64,000 nt of DNA from Parvicella sp041583015 (lineage in GTDB: Bacteria > Bacteroidota > Bacteroidia > Flavobacteriales_D > Parvicellaceae). The number at the start of each line of letters is the position of its first letter. Position 1 is the stretch's first letter. Below are positions 43,447 to 53,229 of this stretch, in pieces. Location of the stretch: NCBI GenBank assembly GCA_041583015.1, contig JBFHGR010000002.1, forward strand, positions 1-64,000. Direction: 5' to 3'. The notes under the pieces are model-generated. The model was not told the DNA's origin. It searched no databases and saw nothing but the letters and a program-made list of their open reading frames with translations. The position numbers were made by a program, and so were the translations under genes.

Positions 43447-44661
43447 TTACTTTTTTTCTTTTTCTTCAATCCACTTGGCCAAATACTTGGTACTTTGCAA
43501 AGAATGATGATGCAACACTTCTCCTATAAAGTTGCGTTGTCTATGGTTGTTCAGATTTTGAAATAATTCTTCTAATTTTTCTATCCAGAAATTGGCAAAT
43601 AAAGGTCTAGCAAACTTATCATTAATGGTTTTATACCCAACTTCTTGCATTGCTTTCCAAGTCGTTTTATCTCGATAAAGATGCTTCAAATCATCTCCTA
43701 AATTAGAAAAATCATTACATACCAATCCATTCCAATTATCATCTATAATTCCTTCAGTTCCTATTGAACTTGTAATACTTGGTGTCCCATAAATCATTGC
43801 TTCCAATAGTTTCCCTTTTAAACCGGCACCAAATCTAATTGGAGCAAGTAAAACTCTTGCATTCTCAATTACCTCTCTTGCTACTTCTGCCCTGCCCTTC
43901 ACTAGAAAACCTTCTTTTTCATTATGCAAATCTGTTACTTTCTGAGTTGGATACGCCCCATAAATATTCATATTTACCTCAGGAACAATACGTTTGATAT
44001 GTGACCAATGTTTTTTCAATTGTAAAACAGCATCCCAATTGGGCTCATGATAAAAATTACCGATAAAAACAAAGTCCTTTCGTTCTTCAAAAGCAACCTC
44101 GCTTGGAACTACCTCATCAAAAACAATTGGTAGGTAAATCAACTTCTCCGAAGGGATTTGAAATTGATTTTGTAATAATTCCATCTCATATTCGGAGATG
44201 ATTAGGCTCACATCTGCTCTAAGTAGACTGGCAAGTTCTCTTTTTGCTATGTCATTGAATAAATTAATTGGTAATTCTTTCTTTACTGCTTCTTGTCTCG
44301 CAAATCTCAAAAAATGTAAATCTTCTGTATCTATCACTTGAACAGCAGTAGGTACTTGTGCTCTAATTCGCCATCCAAATTGCTCTTCTGTCATGTATCT
44401 ATCAAAAATGACAAAACTTGGTTGCAATTCATTAACATAAGTATCAAACGAACTATCATTCAATTTTATCCTTTGAAAAGACATATTTCTAGTAGATAAA
44501 TCTTCTGCAAATTCGGAATGTGCTGCAGTACTGACAAAGGTTATTTCATATTCATGATCTTGTAACATTGTAATCAATTGCATCATTCTAGTGCCTGCAG
44601 CAGATGAGTTTGGTTCTGGCCAAACCTTTCCAATGATTAAAACTGATTTTTCCTTTGTCAT
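43447..44661 (-). CDS. Glycosyltransferase (GT4-like)
   Basis: This 404-residue GT-B protein opens SVLIIGKVWPEPNSSAAGTR, the acceptor-domain loop. The C-terminal donor domain has DFVFIGNFYHEPNWDAVLQL, MNIYGAYPTQ, and the donor-site region RFGAGLKGKLLEAMIYGTPS followed by ITSSIGTEGI. The last 50 residues are basic. It probably adds a sugar in glycan synthesis. The gene stands alone between the UvrA-like gene and the divergent serine hydrolase, so no pathway can be read from its context. Confidence 0.85.
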   Translation of the reverse strand: MTKEKSVLIIGKVWPEPNSSAAGTRMMQLITMLQDHEYEITFVSTAAHSEFAEDLSTRNMSFQRIKLNDSSFDTYVNELQPSFVIFDRYMTEEQFGWRIRAQVPTAVQVIDTEDLHFLRFARQEAVKKELPINLFNDIAKRELASLLRADVSLIISEYEMELLQNQFQIPSEKLIYLPIVFDEVVPSEVAFEERKDFVFIGNFYHEPNWDAVLQLKKHWSHIKRIVPEVNMNIYGAYPTQKVTDLHNEKEGFLVKGRAEVAREVIENARVLLAPIRFGAGLKGKLLEAMIYGTPSITSSIGTEGIIDDNWNGLVCNDFSNLGDDLKHLYRDKTTWKAMQEVGYKTINDKFARPLFANFWIEKLEELFQNLNNHRQRNFIGEVLHHHSLQSTKYLAKWIEEKEKK

Positions 44662-44706
44662 GGTGTAAATTTAGGAGCATAGTATTTAATATCAAAAGGA
44701 AACGTT

Positions 44707-44714
44707 TACTTTTG
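44707..44714 (+). promoter_or_regulatory. TAnnTTTG promoter of the serine hydrolase
   Basis: TACTTTTG, an exact match, 22 bases before ATG 44737. Confidence 0.6.
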
Positions 44715-44736
44715 CTAAATACACTAATAATCGGAA

Positions 44737-46083
44737 ATGAAATTTATTAAGAAACACTACGGTAAACTTATTTTATTCACGCTACTTATTGCATTGATTT
44801 TTGGATTGACTTATGCCTACAACAGACTTCCAATTGTAACTGGATATGCTGCAAAAGATATGTGTTCTTGTGTGTTTATTGCAGAACGTGATCCTAAAAA
44901 TGTTGAAGAAAATGAATTTCAATTCAGTTTGATAAAATATGCTGCTACTGAAATAGATCATGATAAAAAAACCGTTACCGCTACAGTATTAGGCATGGGT
45001 AGTAAGACTGCTTACTATCACCCTCAGAAAGGTTGTGCGGTAATGGAAGAATCAGATGCTAAAGATTTTCTAACACCTGTAAATTACACGAATGCAATTG
45101 CTAATCAAGAATTAGTTAGTAATACTAATATGCCAAATGTTGATTATACCGCATTGCAGAAAGCTGTAACGGCTCATTTTGTAGATGATGATCAGGAAAA
45201 GCCTTACGGCACGCGTGCAGTTGTTGTTTTAAAAGATGGGCAAATTATTGCTGAGCAGTATGCCGAAGGATTCGATAAAGACACCAAGCAAATAGGTTGG
45301 TCTATGACCAAAAGTATTTTTAGTGCTTTGATAGGTATTGGTATAGAGCAAGGTTATATAACAAATGTGAATGAAAATTCACTTTTCTTGGAGTGGAAAA
45401 AAGATGATAGAAAAGATATAACTATTAAACAATTACTCCAAATGAACACTGGTTTAGAATGGACGGAAGACTATGGCGATATTTCTGAAGCAACAGTGAT
45501 GCTTTATGATAGAGATGACATGGTGAGTTTTGCTAAAAACACAGGCGTAGAAGGAGAGCAAGGAAAACATTGGGAATATTCATCAGGTACCTCTAACCTA
45601 CTTTCAGGGTTGCTACGTCAGCGTTTTGGGGATTATGACAGTTATTTTAAATTTCCTTATGAGCAATTATTTGCCAAAATAGGCGCGCCTTCTTTTATCA
45701 TTGAAACTGATCCGAAAGGAAATTTTGTAGCCTCTTCTTATGCATGGGCTAATGCTAGAGACTGGGCAAAATTTGGTCAATTGTATGCCAATGGCGGAGT
45801 ATGGAATGGAGAGAGAATATTACCAGAAGGATGGACAAAATTCACAGCAGAAGTAGCCGAAGGTTCTGAAGGTGGTTACGGTGCTCAGTTTTGGTTACCA
45901 ACCAATGAGGATTATCCAAACTCTCCAAAAGACATGTACTTTGCAGACGGTTTTCAAGGGCAACGCGTTTTTATCATTCCCTCAGAGAATGTTGTAATTG
46001 TAAGATTAGGACTATCAAGATTCAAAGAGTCTGAACCAAAGTATGATGAGTTGGTAAGTGGTGTTTTGAAAGCTTTGAAATAA
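44737..46083 (+). CDS. Beta-lactamase-fold serine hydrolase
   Basis: This 448-residue protein has an N-terminal membrane helix (about 10-27) and so faces the periplasm. The class C beta-lactamase/CubicO fold has its nucleophile in SMTKS (Ser189, Lys192), the tyrosine motif in WEYSSGTSN (Tyr281), and segments TIKQLLQMNTGLEW and GGYGAQFWLP. Family members hydrolyse esters or amides, peptidoglycan or beta-lactams. The extra N-terminal 130 residues with CSCVF are not usual in the lactamases. The substrate is unknown. Confidence 0.88.
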   Translation: MKFIKKHYGKLILFTLLIALIFGLTYAYNRLPIVTGYAAKDMCSCVFIAERDPKNVEENEFQFSLIKYAATEIDHDKKTVTATVLGMGSKTAYYHPQKGCAVMEESDAKDFLTPVNYTNAIANQELVSNTNMPNVDYTALQKAVTAHFVDDDQEKPYGTRAVVVLKDGQIIAEQYAEGFDKDTKQIGWSMTKSIFSALIGIGIEQGYITNVNENSLFLEWKKDDRKDITIKQLLQMNTGLEWTEDYGDISEATVMLYDRDDMVSFAKNTGVEGEQGKHWEYSSGTSNLLSGLLRQRFGDYDSYFKFPYEQLFAKIGAPSFIIETDPKGNFVASSYAWANARDWAKFGQLYANGGVWNGERILPEGWTKFTAEVAEGSEGGYGAQFWLPTNEDYPNSPKDMYFADGFQGQRVFIIPSENVVIVRLGLSRFKESEPKYDELVSGVLKALK

Positions 46084-46132
46084 TGTTGAAATCTACTCAC
46101 TTATGAGTATAGTTTACTTTAAAGTATTTTCA

Positions 46133-46140
46133 TATTTTTG
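46133..46140 (+). promoter_or_regulatory. TAnnTTTG promoter of the GldK-like/caspase operon
   Basis: TATTTTTG, an exact match, 41 bases before ATG 46182. It supports 46182 over the TTG at 46146 as start. A second TAATTTTG at 46171-46178 is too close to the ATG to be the main promoter. Confidence 0.6.
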
Positions 46141-46181
46141 AACTATTGAAATACATTCAATCTCGTTCAATAATTTTGCAA

Positions 46182-49154
46182 ATGATTTACAAATCAATAT
46201 TAATACTGTTTTCAGTATTTTTTGGATATGTTGCTAATTCTCAATCCAAATACACCTCTTTTGAAAAGTCAAAAAATGGTTATGATACCATTAGTAAAAA
46301 TGGAAAATTATTGATGAAAGGAGATATTTTTAAAAATGAAAATTTTGAATATCTCAACTCAAATGAAGCATACATTAAAAATTATCACAAAAGATATACT
46401 TATCTGAATGGGCAGTATGAAAACGTAACTAATCATTTATCTACCGTTTTAGCAGACGACACTAGTTCTAGAAGTTACAAAGGTTATTATTTGGACATTC
46501 ATCCAAGTTATCTTTCAGATAGAGTTGTTCCAATAAGTTATCTTTCTAAAGGCGTTATTACCAACAGGGATTGGAATAAATTTAAAGCATATGTAAGAGA
46601 TTCAATTGCGTTGAGAATACTAGCAAGTGACCAATCTCCTGAAGATTACCAAATACCATCTTACATTAGAGACAAAAATGGTCTATATGAAGCAGATATT
46701 TATGAATGGCCTCTAAACTGGAATGCCAAAATTGATTTTAATAAAACACCTACTAATTTTCTATATCCTTCATTGGCGCAATTAAACTATTCTCCACATC
46801 AGCGATTTAGATCAAAAATAGAAACAGACGCTAGAAAACTTCAATATATTTATACGGAAGTCCAAAACAAGACCATTCGTGAGAATATGCTTAAAGATGT
46901 ATTGGAAATGCATGAATTTTCCGACACAATACGTGCTAGAAACGTACTCTGGGACGATTACTACCGAGATTATTCAAGTACGCATTATATACCATTATAT
47001 GTAGATTCTTTATTGTGGAAATCGCAAAGTAAAAATCCTCATCATGGAGATATTGCAGACCAATTGATTAGCCAATATGGCAGTTATGAGCGATTTTTGG
47101 ACTCGCCTGTAGTGGGAATTACCAGTATGCAAGTCAAAGCTTATTTACATTGGCTACAAACCGAACATCAAAAACAGTTAAATAAAAACAAAAAGTGGTA
47201 CTATGTAGAATATGCATTGCCAACTCCACTGGAACTTGAAGGAATAGACCCCATTAACAACAAAATTACCATCCCTGCTTTCGACTTATCTCCTTGGACC
47301 ATAACTAATGCAGACTACAAAGAGTTTTTAGACTATACCATTGATTCATTAATAATTACAATTGCCGGCCAACAACTTGGTCCAGATGGTTTACTTATTC
47401 CTACATTGGATGACTACTTGAACGAAACAGATATTTATCAGTGGGTAATCAACTGGAAGAATCTCAAAAACGTACATAATGACATTCGCTATTATGACTT
47501 GATAAAAAATGAAGGATTATTTTATCCTGAATATTTAGCTGATTCAACTAAACTGTTTGATTTTGATTACAGATACATCAAATACATTCATTACCAATAT
47601 AATTTTCAATCTGCTGCACCATTAGGGCAACTGGAAGAACAAGATCATTTTGGGTATACAGAATGTGATAAACACATTTTGGAAACAAAAAATATTACTC
47701 AAAATTATTGGGAAGATTATAAAAATGGCAAAAACATGATACTAAGTAGTCCCAATAATACATGTCAAAATGCTGATGTAAGAAGTCATGAGGATCGTTC
47801 ACAATTTATTGAAGAATTCAGAACAAATATTTACCCAGGTGTAATTTGTTATTCGGATCGCATCTGTGAAAGCTACTATGAAACACATCCTGAATTAGGA
47901 GATACTTGTTGTAAAATGGATGATTACGAAAATCAAAGATTACCAGAATATGATTTTACTAGTTTTCCAAATAATGCCATCACCAATATAACCTATAGAC
48001 AAGCACTTGCATTTTATAATTGGAAGCAAAAACATAAGGGTTACGTTACGAAACATGACAACGCAATCATAGCTAATTACATTCCTGCTGAAAAAGAATG
48101 GATTGAAATTCAAAACGGAAAGAAAATAACTCACTCTGAAGAATCTTTTCAATACACTACTCCACTAGCCAAGTATGTAGTAAGGTTTTATCCAAGAAAT
48201 AGCAAAAGTACTGTTCCAGGACTCCCAAAGATTTCTCAATATGCTAGACATCCTGGTGCTCAATTTAGCGCTAGCAAAACTGAAAGAAAAAAATTCTTGA
48301 AACTGATAAATGCTGATTTATCAGAGTATAATGAAGCAAATGATATTCAAATTATCAGAAATAAGACTTCTAAACTATGGGGGCTTTACACCAATGACAA
48401 CGAAGTTAGAGAATTGGTTCCACAATCATTTCATAGCATTGAGTTTTTAAAAGATACTTTACAACATTTTGCTGAATGCTATAATTCCAAAGGTCAAAAA
48501 ACGTGTTTTATTCCAAATAAAGTATACGAAAACATGGAAACTAATTTGTTTTTTGATGAAATAAACTATCGCAAAACCAATAATGGAAATTTTCAAGTTT
48601 TAGCTCAGAAAAGCAGCAATTGGGGTGTTTTAAATCCGCATAATGGTCAATTGATTTACGCATGTGATGCTGCTGATATAAAAGATATTCCTGTATTTTC
48701 TATAGATGGATTAAACTACTTGCAAAGCTATATTAACAAAAGGAAATCACAAGGTGATATTTCATTTATGCCCGATGGCAATGGGGATGGCGTTTTTTAT
48801 GCAAAAAACAAACACAATAAATGGGGATTGTATCAAATGGACCAAGCAATTATTCCTGCTCAATATGACAAAATTGAAATCATAGGTTTTAATCCGAATT
48901 TTACATTAGTATGGAACAATAATAAAGTAGGTGTTTGGAGCGGAATATTCTCTGCAGGAAAAGAAAGTGTTCCCTGTCTATATGATGGTGCTAAAAGGAT
49001 AAGACTTTCTGGATATTATTATCTCGCTGCACAAAAAAATGGTAAATGGGGTTATGTAGATTGGTACAACGGTGATATTTTACTTGATTTTAAATATGAC
49101 ACTTTTGAGAGTTTACCTTATTGTAAGGATTATAAAAGTTCATTTTATAAATAA
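46182..49154 (+). CDS. Exported protein with two GldK/SUMF1-like units and WG repeats
   Basis: This 990-residue protein has a signal peptide at about 1-20 (ending ANSQ). Unit 1 (about 113-330) has VITNRDWNKFKAYVRDSIAL and PVVGITSMQVKAYLHWLQ. Unit 2 (about 366-615) has PWTITNADYKEFLDYTIDSL and ITNITYRQALAFYNWKQ. These match the GldJ/GldK pattern of SUMF1-type folds in T9SS proteins. The C-terminus (about 725-990) has WG-type repeats: KLWGLYTND, NWGVLNPHNGQ, KWGLYQMDQ, KWGYVDWYNG. No catalytic Cys pair of formylglycine-forming enzymes is evident. It leads a three-gene operon with a barrel and a caspase. Its role is unknown. Confidence 0.75.
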   Translation: MIYKSILILFSVFFGYVANSQSKYTSFEKSKNGYDTISKNGKLLMKGDIFKNENFEYLNSNEAYIKNYHKRYTYLNGQYENVTNHLSTVLADDTSSRSYKGYYLDIHPSYLSDRVVPISYLSKGVITNRDWNKFKAYVRDSIALRILASDQSPEDYQIPSYIRDKNGLYEADIYEWPLNWNAKIDFNKTPTNFLYPSLAQLNYSPHQRFRSKIETDARKLQYIYTEVQNKTIRENMLKDVLEMHEFSDTIRARNVLWDDYYRDYSSTHYIPLYVDSLLWKSQSKNPHHGDIADQLISQYGSYERFLDSPVVGITSMQVKAYLHWLQTEHQKQLNKNKKWYYVEYALPTPLELEGIDPINNKITIPAFDLSPWTITNADYKEFLDYTIDSLIITIAGQQLGPDGLLIPTLDDYLNETDIYQWVINWKNLKNVHNDIRYYDLIKNEGLFYPEYLADSTKLFDFDYRYIKYIHYQYNFQSAAPLGQLEEQDHFGYTECDKHILETKNITQNYWEDYKNGKNMILSSPNNTCQNADVRSHEDRSQFIEEFRTNIYPGVICYSDRICESYYETHPELGDTCCKMDDYENQRLPEYDFTSFPNNAITNITYRQALAFYNWKQKHKGYVTKHDNAIIANYIPAEKEWIEIQNGKKITHSEESFQYTTPLAKYVVRFYPRNSKSTVPGLPKISQYARHPGAQFSASKTERKKFLKLINADLSEYNEANDIQIIRNKTSKLWGLYTNDNEVRELVPQSFHSIEFLKDTLQHFAECYNSKGQKTCFIPNKVYENMETNLFFDEINYRKTNNGNFQVLAQKSSNWGVLNPHNGQLIYACDAADIKDIPVFSIDGLNYLQSYINKRKSQGDISFMPDGNGDGVFYAKNKHNKWGLYQMDQAIIPAQYDKIEIIGFNPNFTLVWNNNKVGVWSGIFSAGKESVPCLYDGAKRIRLSGYYYLAAQKNGKWGYVDWYNGDILLDFKYDTFESLPYCKDYKSSFYK

Positions 49155-49157
49155 ATT

Positions 49158-49868
49158 ATGAAAATACTAATTCTATTACTCATCTTTACCACAGCGACTA
49201 ACTATGCTCAGTATTTTCAAACTGGTGCTAGTTGGAATATGGTGGTAAAAGACAATTTCACAATAAACCAACCTTCTTTCACCAACTCAGAAGGACTAAA
49301 CTCTAGAATAGAAGGTGTTGAACATATCTCAGAGTTAAAAGGTTGGGATATAAAAATTCTTGGTTTGTTTAACTATAAGCGATTTTTCTACAAGTTTGAT
49401 TTTAATATTTTTCAAGGATTTGAAGAGTACGAAGTAACCCATATCACAGAAAAAATTAGAGAAAGTTGGCCGCAAGATGTTAAATACATAGATACAGTGA
49501 CTTTAGAACTTAATAATGAATATGTTTCTGTAGGCAATGAATTGATGTTTAAACTATCAAAACAACCCAACTCATTGTACCTTTCTTTTCAGCACATAAT
49601 CAAATTTAATAATTACCATGCGGGAAGTGTTGCAGAAGATACTGAAATAGAAAAATGGCTTACCAATGTAAAACGGGACGTTAGATTCAATTTTGGAGCA
49701 GGTTATATTAGAACTAATGTCATGATCTTCGCAAAATATACACCATCTTTTAGACTTCAAAAACTTAGCAGAGGACTTACATTCTCTTACGTAGAAATAG
49801 GTTTTGCATTTATGGGGAGACCTCAACCATTTTTCAAGAAAAAATCTATTTATAAACCTAAACTGTAA
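49158..49868 (+). CDS. Predicted outer-membrane beta-barrel protein
   Basis: This 236-residue protein has a signal peptide (1-17, ending NYAQ). Alternating strands follow, such as KILGLFNYKRFFYKFDFNIF, VSVGNELMFKLS, SLYLSFQHIIKF and VRFNFGAGYIRTNVMIFAKY, ending in LTFSYVEIGFAFMG and a basic tail. This fits a small outer-membrane barrel, though no family is recognised. It lies 3 bases after the GldK-like gene and 1 base before the caspase gene, so all three should be made together. Confidence 0.65.
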   Translation: MKILILLLIFTTATNYAQYFQTGASWNMVVKDNFTINQPSFTNSEGLNSRIEGVEHISELKGWDIKILGLFNYKRFFYKFDFNIFQGFEEYEVTHITEKIRESWPQDVKYIDTVTLELNNEYVSVGNELMFKLSKQPNSLYLSFQHIIKFNNYHAGSVAEDTEIEKWLTNVKRDVRFNFGAGYIRTNVMIFAKYTPSFRLQKLSRGLTFSYVEIGFAFMGRPQPFFKKKSIYKPKL

Positions 49869-49869
49869 T

Positions 49870-52779
49870 ATGAGAACCTTAATAATCATTTTATTTTTAT
49901 GGGTCGGGCAGATTTTACATTGCCAGCATGTGGAATTCACTATTCAAAAAGCACACAAATCAAGCGTGTCCTCCATAGACTTTATTGAAGGTGATAAACT
50001 CCTTACTACAGACACAGATAGTACTACTGTGTTATGGGATATAAATACCGAGAAAGTATTTCACGTAGGAAAAAAAGGTGAATCTTCTTACAACACTTTA
50101 AATAACGAAAATTCAAAGTTTGGTATTGTAAAAATTGAGGATAACTCAATTCAACTTAGAAATAGCCAATTTCACGCAGAGATAATAAATGATTTCAGGC
50201 TTTTCATGAACACTTCACAAGGAAAAATAGTGTTTTGGACCAAAGAACAAAATGGAAATAAAATTTTAGTAATAGAATACTCAGAAAAACATAACCTATT
50301 TGTTCTTGGTTTGGATAATGGAGAAATCATCTTTTTGAATGCAAAAAATGGTAGATTAATAAAACGGATGACCATTCATAGTGATATGATTACCACTATG
50401 AGAATTGACAAGAATCAAGACCTGATTGCCACTGCTTCGAATGATAGATCCTTTTGCCTAATCAACTTAGCGACCAAAAAATTGGAAAAAAGATTGTTTG
50501 GAACAAGTTACCATTTTAAACATTTGCAATTTTCTGAAGATGGCAACAAACTTTTGTTTTCGGATGAAACAGGAAAATTGAGCATACTCAACTTTAGTAA
50601 TAATGTCCCAGAATTAACTAGTTATACCAAGAACACTTCCAATTTGATGTACTTTGCTCCAACTCAAAATGGAATTACTGGTTGTACTGACAATAATAAA
50701 GTAATAACCTATGATTTAGAAAATGAAAAGTTGAACAAATCCAAATGGATAAAAAAGCAGTATCCCTACACCACAATGTACAGGGTCAAAAAAAGTGCTG
50801 ACTTTACATTAAACACTAAATACTCACGAGTTACCAAAGGAGTTTTTTCATCAAGTAGAAAATACTTCGCTGTGCTACACCATCTGCACTACCCAAAAGA
50901 AGATGATTATTTTTGGAGAATATCGTTAATTAATGCTGAAACACATCATGTAACCAATATCAAGGCAGGTTATTCCGCTTTTGATTTTTACAAAGACCAT
51001 TTAATATATTTAAACTATGATTATAAGTTTGCGGAAGCGGAAAATAAAAATTTAGACAAATTAACACTGCCATCTGGAATAATGGAGAAATTTGCGGTTT
51101 TGAACGATAGTATAATACTCTACTTAAAAGATTATGAGTTCTTCAGTTATAATCCAGAAAGTCAAAAAACATCCAAGGTAACTTGTGAAAGTATACCAAA
51201 AGGAAAAATCTCTTTTAAACACAACTTGTTTTTCGCACAAGAAGATGACGCATTAAAAATCTATACATTTCAAAATGATTCATTGCGTTTAATAAATACA
51301 ATCAATGAAGACGCTATTCAATTTGATATACACAAGAACCAAAATACCATTGCAATAATTACGGAAAATGGTTTGATTAAATTTTATAGATTGGATAAAA
51401 TTGATCAGCCAGTTTCATTTGCTACTTCATTTTACGATGACTTTGCCTTCTTTGATAAAGACCAGCATTATTTTATTCCCAAAAGTAAACTAGAATTTAT
51501 CGGAATCAACTACAACAATAATTATGTTTTCCCTTATCAGTTTGACAAATATTTTAATAGGCCAGACATTGTGCTTGGAAAGACTGGCCTAATCTCCGAA
51601 TCATTTGAACAATTACTAGCCAAAAGTATTTCGAAGAGAACATTGACCACAGAAAATTTGACTCTTCCAAATTTTGAAGATATTCCTGTAGTTTCTATTC
51701 TTGAAAAAATTGAAAATCAAGATTCGATTTCACTTAAACTACGCATAAAAAGTACAAATAAGGAAGGTAAAATAATTTGCAAGATTAATGATGTTGCTTC
51801 ATTTCAACAGGAAGTTACTGTTGAAGATTCAGAGATAAGTATTCAGGTTCCAAAAGTAAGTGGTGTCAACAAATACGAGGTAAGTTTTGCTACGAATGAT
51901 AATATAGAAAGTGTAAAACAATTTTTTGAATTTGAATCCCAATTAAATAATTCCAAACCTAATCTTTATGTTGTTTCAATTGGTGTTTCCCAATATGAGC
52001 AAAAAGAGTTTAATTTAGTTTATGCCAATAAAGATGCTAATGATTTTGATCAATGTATTAAAGAGCAATCTAAAAACAAATATGAAAACATCTATTCGTT
52101 AGTAATTACTGATAAAGATGCTACAAGAAGTAATATTCAAACTGGTATAAAAGATTTCCTGGCAAAGAGTAGTATAAACGATGTTGTAATACTCTTTATG
52201 GCAGGGCATGGCTTGTTAGACAAGGATCTGAACTACTATTTTGGCAATAGTGACATTGATTTCTTATCTCCGGAAACCAATGGAATTTCATTTGATGAAA
52301 TTGAACAGATGCTAACAAGTATTAATTCCAATAAAAAACTTCTTATTATGGATACATGTCATAGTGGTGAAGTAGATAAGGAAGAAACCACTGAGGATGA
52401 TGAGTTACTTTCACAAGATAATTCCGATATAGTTTTTAGGAAAGGAACGAAGCAATACAAGACTACATCAAAGCAAACTACATTGGAATTATCCAAATCC
52501 ATTTTCTTTGACATGAACAATACTTCTGGCGCCAACGTCATAGCAAGTGCTTCAGGTAATGAATTCGCCATGGAAACCAATGAATTTGAGAATGGAATAT
52601 TCACCTACGCATTAATGCAAAGTCTCACCGATAAAAAAGCCGATACCAACAAAGATGGTCAACTATGGCTAGACGAAATTAGAAATTACACCTATAATCA
52701 AGTTGTCATTATTTCTGATGGCAAACAACATCCAACTGTAAGGTCTGAGAATTTATTGACTAATTTTAGAATAAAATAA
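49870..52779 (+). CDS. Exported WD40-like protein with C-terminal caspase (C14) domain
   Basis: This 969-residue protein starts at ATG 49870, and the open frame before it lies inside the barrel gene. A signal peptide (about 1-19) sends it to the periplasm or beyond. Residues about 22-330 hold WD40-like blades (AHKSSVSSIDFIEGDKLLTT, TTMRIDKNQDLIATASNDRS, FKHLQFSEDGNKLLFSDETG). The middle is beta-rich. Residues about 695-965 form a caspase domain (YVVSIGVSQYEQ) with His780 in LFMAGHGLLD and Cys830 in LLIMDTCHSGE, an intact dyad. An acidic loop follows (EETTEDDE). It probably cleaves proteins on a signal sensed by the propeller. Its target is unknown. Confidence 0.88.
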   Translation: MRTLIIILFLWVGQILHCQHVEFTIQKAHKSSVSSIDFIEGDKLLTTDTDSTTVLWDINTEKVFHVGKKGESSYNTLNNENSKFGIVKIEDNSIQLRNSQFHAEIINDFRLFMNTSQGKIVFWTKEQNGNKILVIEYSEKHNLFVLGLDNGEIIFLNAKNGRLIKRMTIHSDMITTMRIDKNQDLIATASNDRSFCLINLATKKLEKRLFGTSYHFKHLQFSEDGNKLLFSDETGKLSILNFSNNVPELTSYTKNTSNLMYFAPTQNGITGCTDNNKVITYDLENEKLNKSKWIKKQYPYTTMYRVKKSADFTLNTKYSRVTKGVFSSSRKYFAVLHHLHYPKEDDYFWRISLINAETHHVTNIKAGYSAFDFYKDHLIYLNYDYKFAEAENKNLDKLTLPSGIMEKFAVLNDSIILYLKDYEFFSYNPESQKTSKVTCESIPKGKISFKHNLFFAQEDDALKIYTFQNDSLRLINTINEDAIQFDIHKNQNTIAIITENGLIKFYRLDKIDQPVSFATSFYDDFAFFDKDQHYFIPKSKLEFIGINYNNNYVFPYQFDKYFNRPDIVLGKTGLISESFEQLLAKSISKRTLTTENLTLPNFEDIPVVSILEKIENQDSISLKLRIKSTNKEGKIICKINDVASFQQEVTVEDSEISIQVPKVSGVNKYEVSFATNDNIESVKQFFEFESQLNNSKPNLYVVSIGVSQYEQKEFNLVYANKDANDFDQCIKEQSKNKYENIYSLVITDKDATRSNIQTGIKDFLAKSSINDVVILFMAGHGLLDKDLNYYFGNSDIDFLSPETNGISFDEIEQMLTSINSNKKLLIMDTCHSGEVDKEETTEDDELLSQDNSDIVFRKGTKQYKTTSKQTTLELSKSIFFDMNNTSGANVIASASGNEFAMETNEFENGIFTYALMQSLTDKKADTNKDGQLWLDEIRNYTYNQVVIISDGKQHPTVRSENLLTNFRIK

Positions 52780-52803
52780 AACTCATTTTTAATCGAATTC
52801 CTA

Positions 52804-53229
52804 ATGGACATCCTAGCACTCTACAACCAACATAACAACTTCGGTAGGTTATTAAACATGACTTACGAGGTTATTGAACCAGGAAAAGTCTCCTACCATC
52901 TTAAAGTTACTTCAGATTTATTGGCTACACCAATAGCGGCTCACGGTGGAGCAATTGCTGGATTTATGGATGCTATTGTTGGTGTTGCGGCTTTAAGCGC
53001 TGTAGCGCCTTTAAACAAAGTGGTAAGCACCATTGAGTTTAAAATCAATTACGTGCAACCAGCATTGCTTAATGATGATCTTAAAGGAATAGGTGAAGTC
53101 TTAAAGCTAGGAAATAGAATATTGACAGTGAGAGGTGATATTTACAACCAGAAAAATGAATTGGTTGCAACAAGTTTGGCTACCTTGAATGCTTACCCTA
53201 TTGAGAAGAGTGGGATGTTGAATCAGTAG
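52804..53229 (+). CDS. PaaI-family hotdog thioesterase
   Basis: This 141-residue protein has the hotdog pattern of PaaI-type acyl-CoA thioesterases: the active-site region LLATPIAAHGGAIAGFMDAI and strands TIEFKINYVQPALLNDDLKG and NRILTVRGDIYNQKNELVAT. It should hydrolyse an acyl-CoA, of unknown chain. It starts 24 bases after the caspase gene on the same strand and may read through from that operon, though its function looks unrelated. Its 3' end overlaps the convergent TPR gene by 32 bases. Confidence 0.88.
   Translation: MDILALYNQHNNFGRLLNMTYEVIEPGKVSYHLKVTSDLLATPIAAHGGAIAGFMDAIVGVAALSAVAPLNKVVSTIEFKINYVQPALLNDDLKGIGEVLKLGNRILTVRGDIYNQKNELVATSLATLNAYPIEKSGMLNQ

Noticed and set aside
46171..46178. 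Promoter TAATTTTG directly before ATG 46182
   Set aside because: Only 3 bases separate it from the start codon. The box at 46133-46140 fits better with a normal leader.
46182..49154. Active formylglycine-generating (sulfatase-activating) enzyme
   Set aside because: The SUMF1-like units are degenerate and resemble GldJ/GldK. No catalytic Cys pair is evident and no sulfatase gene is present.
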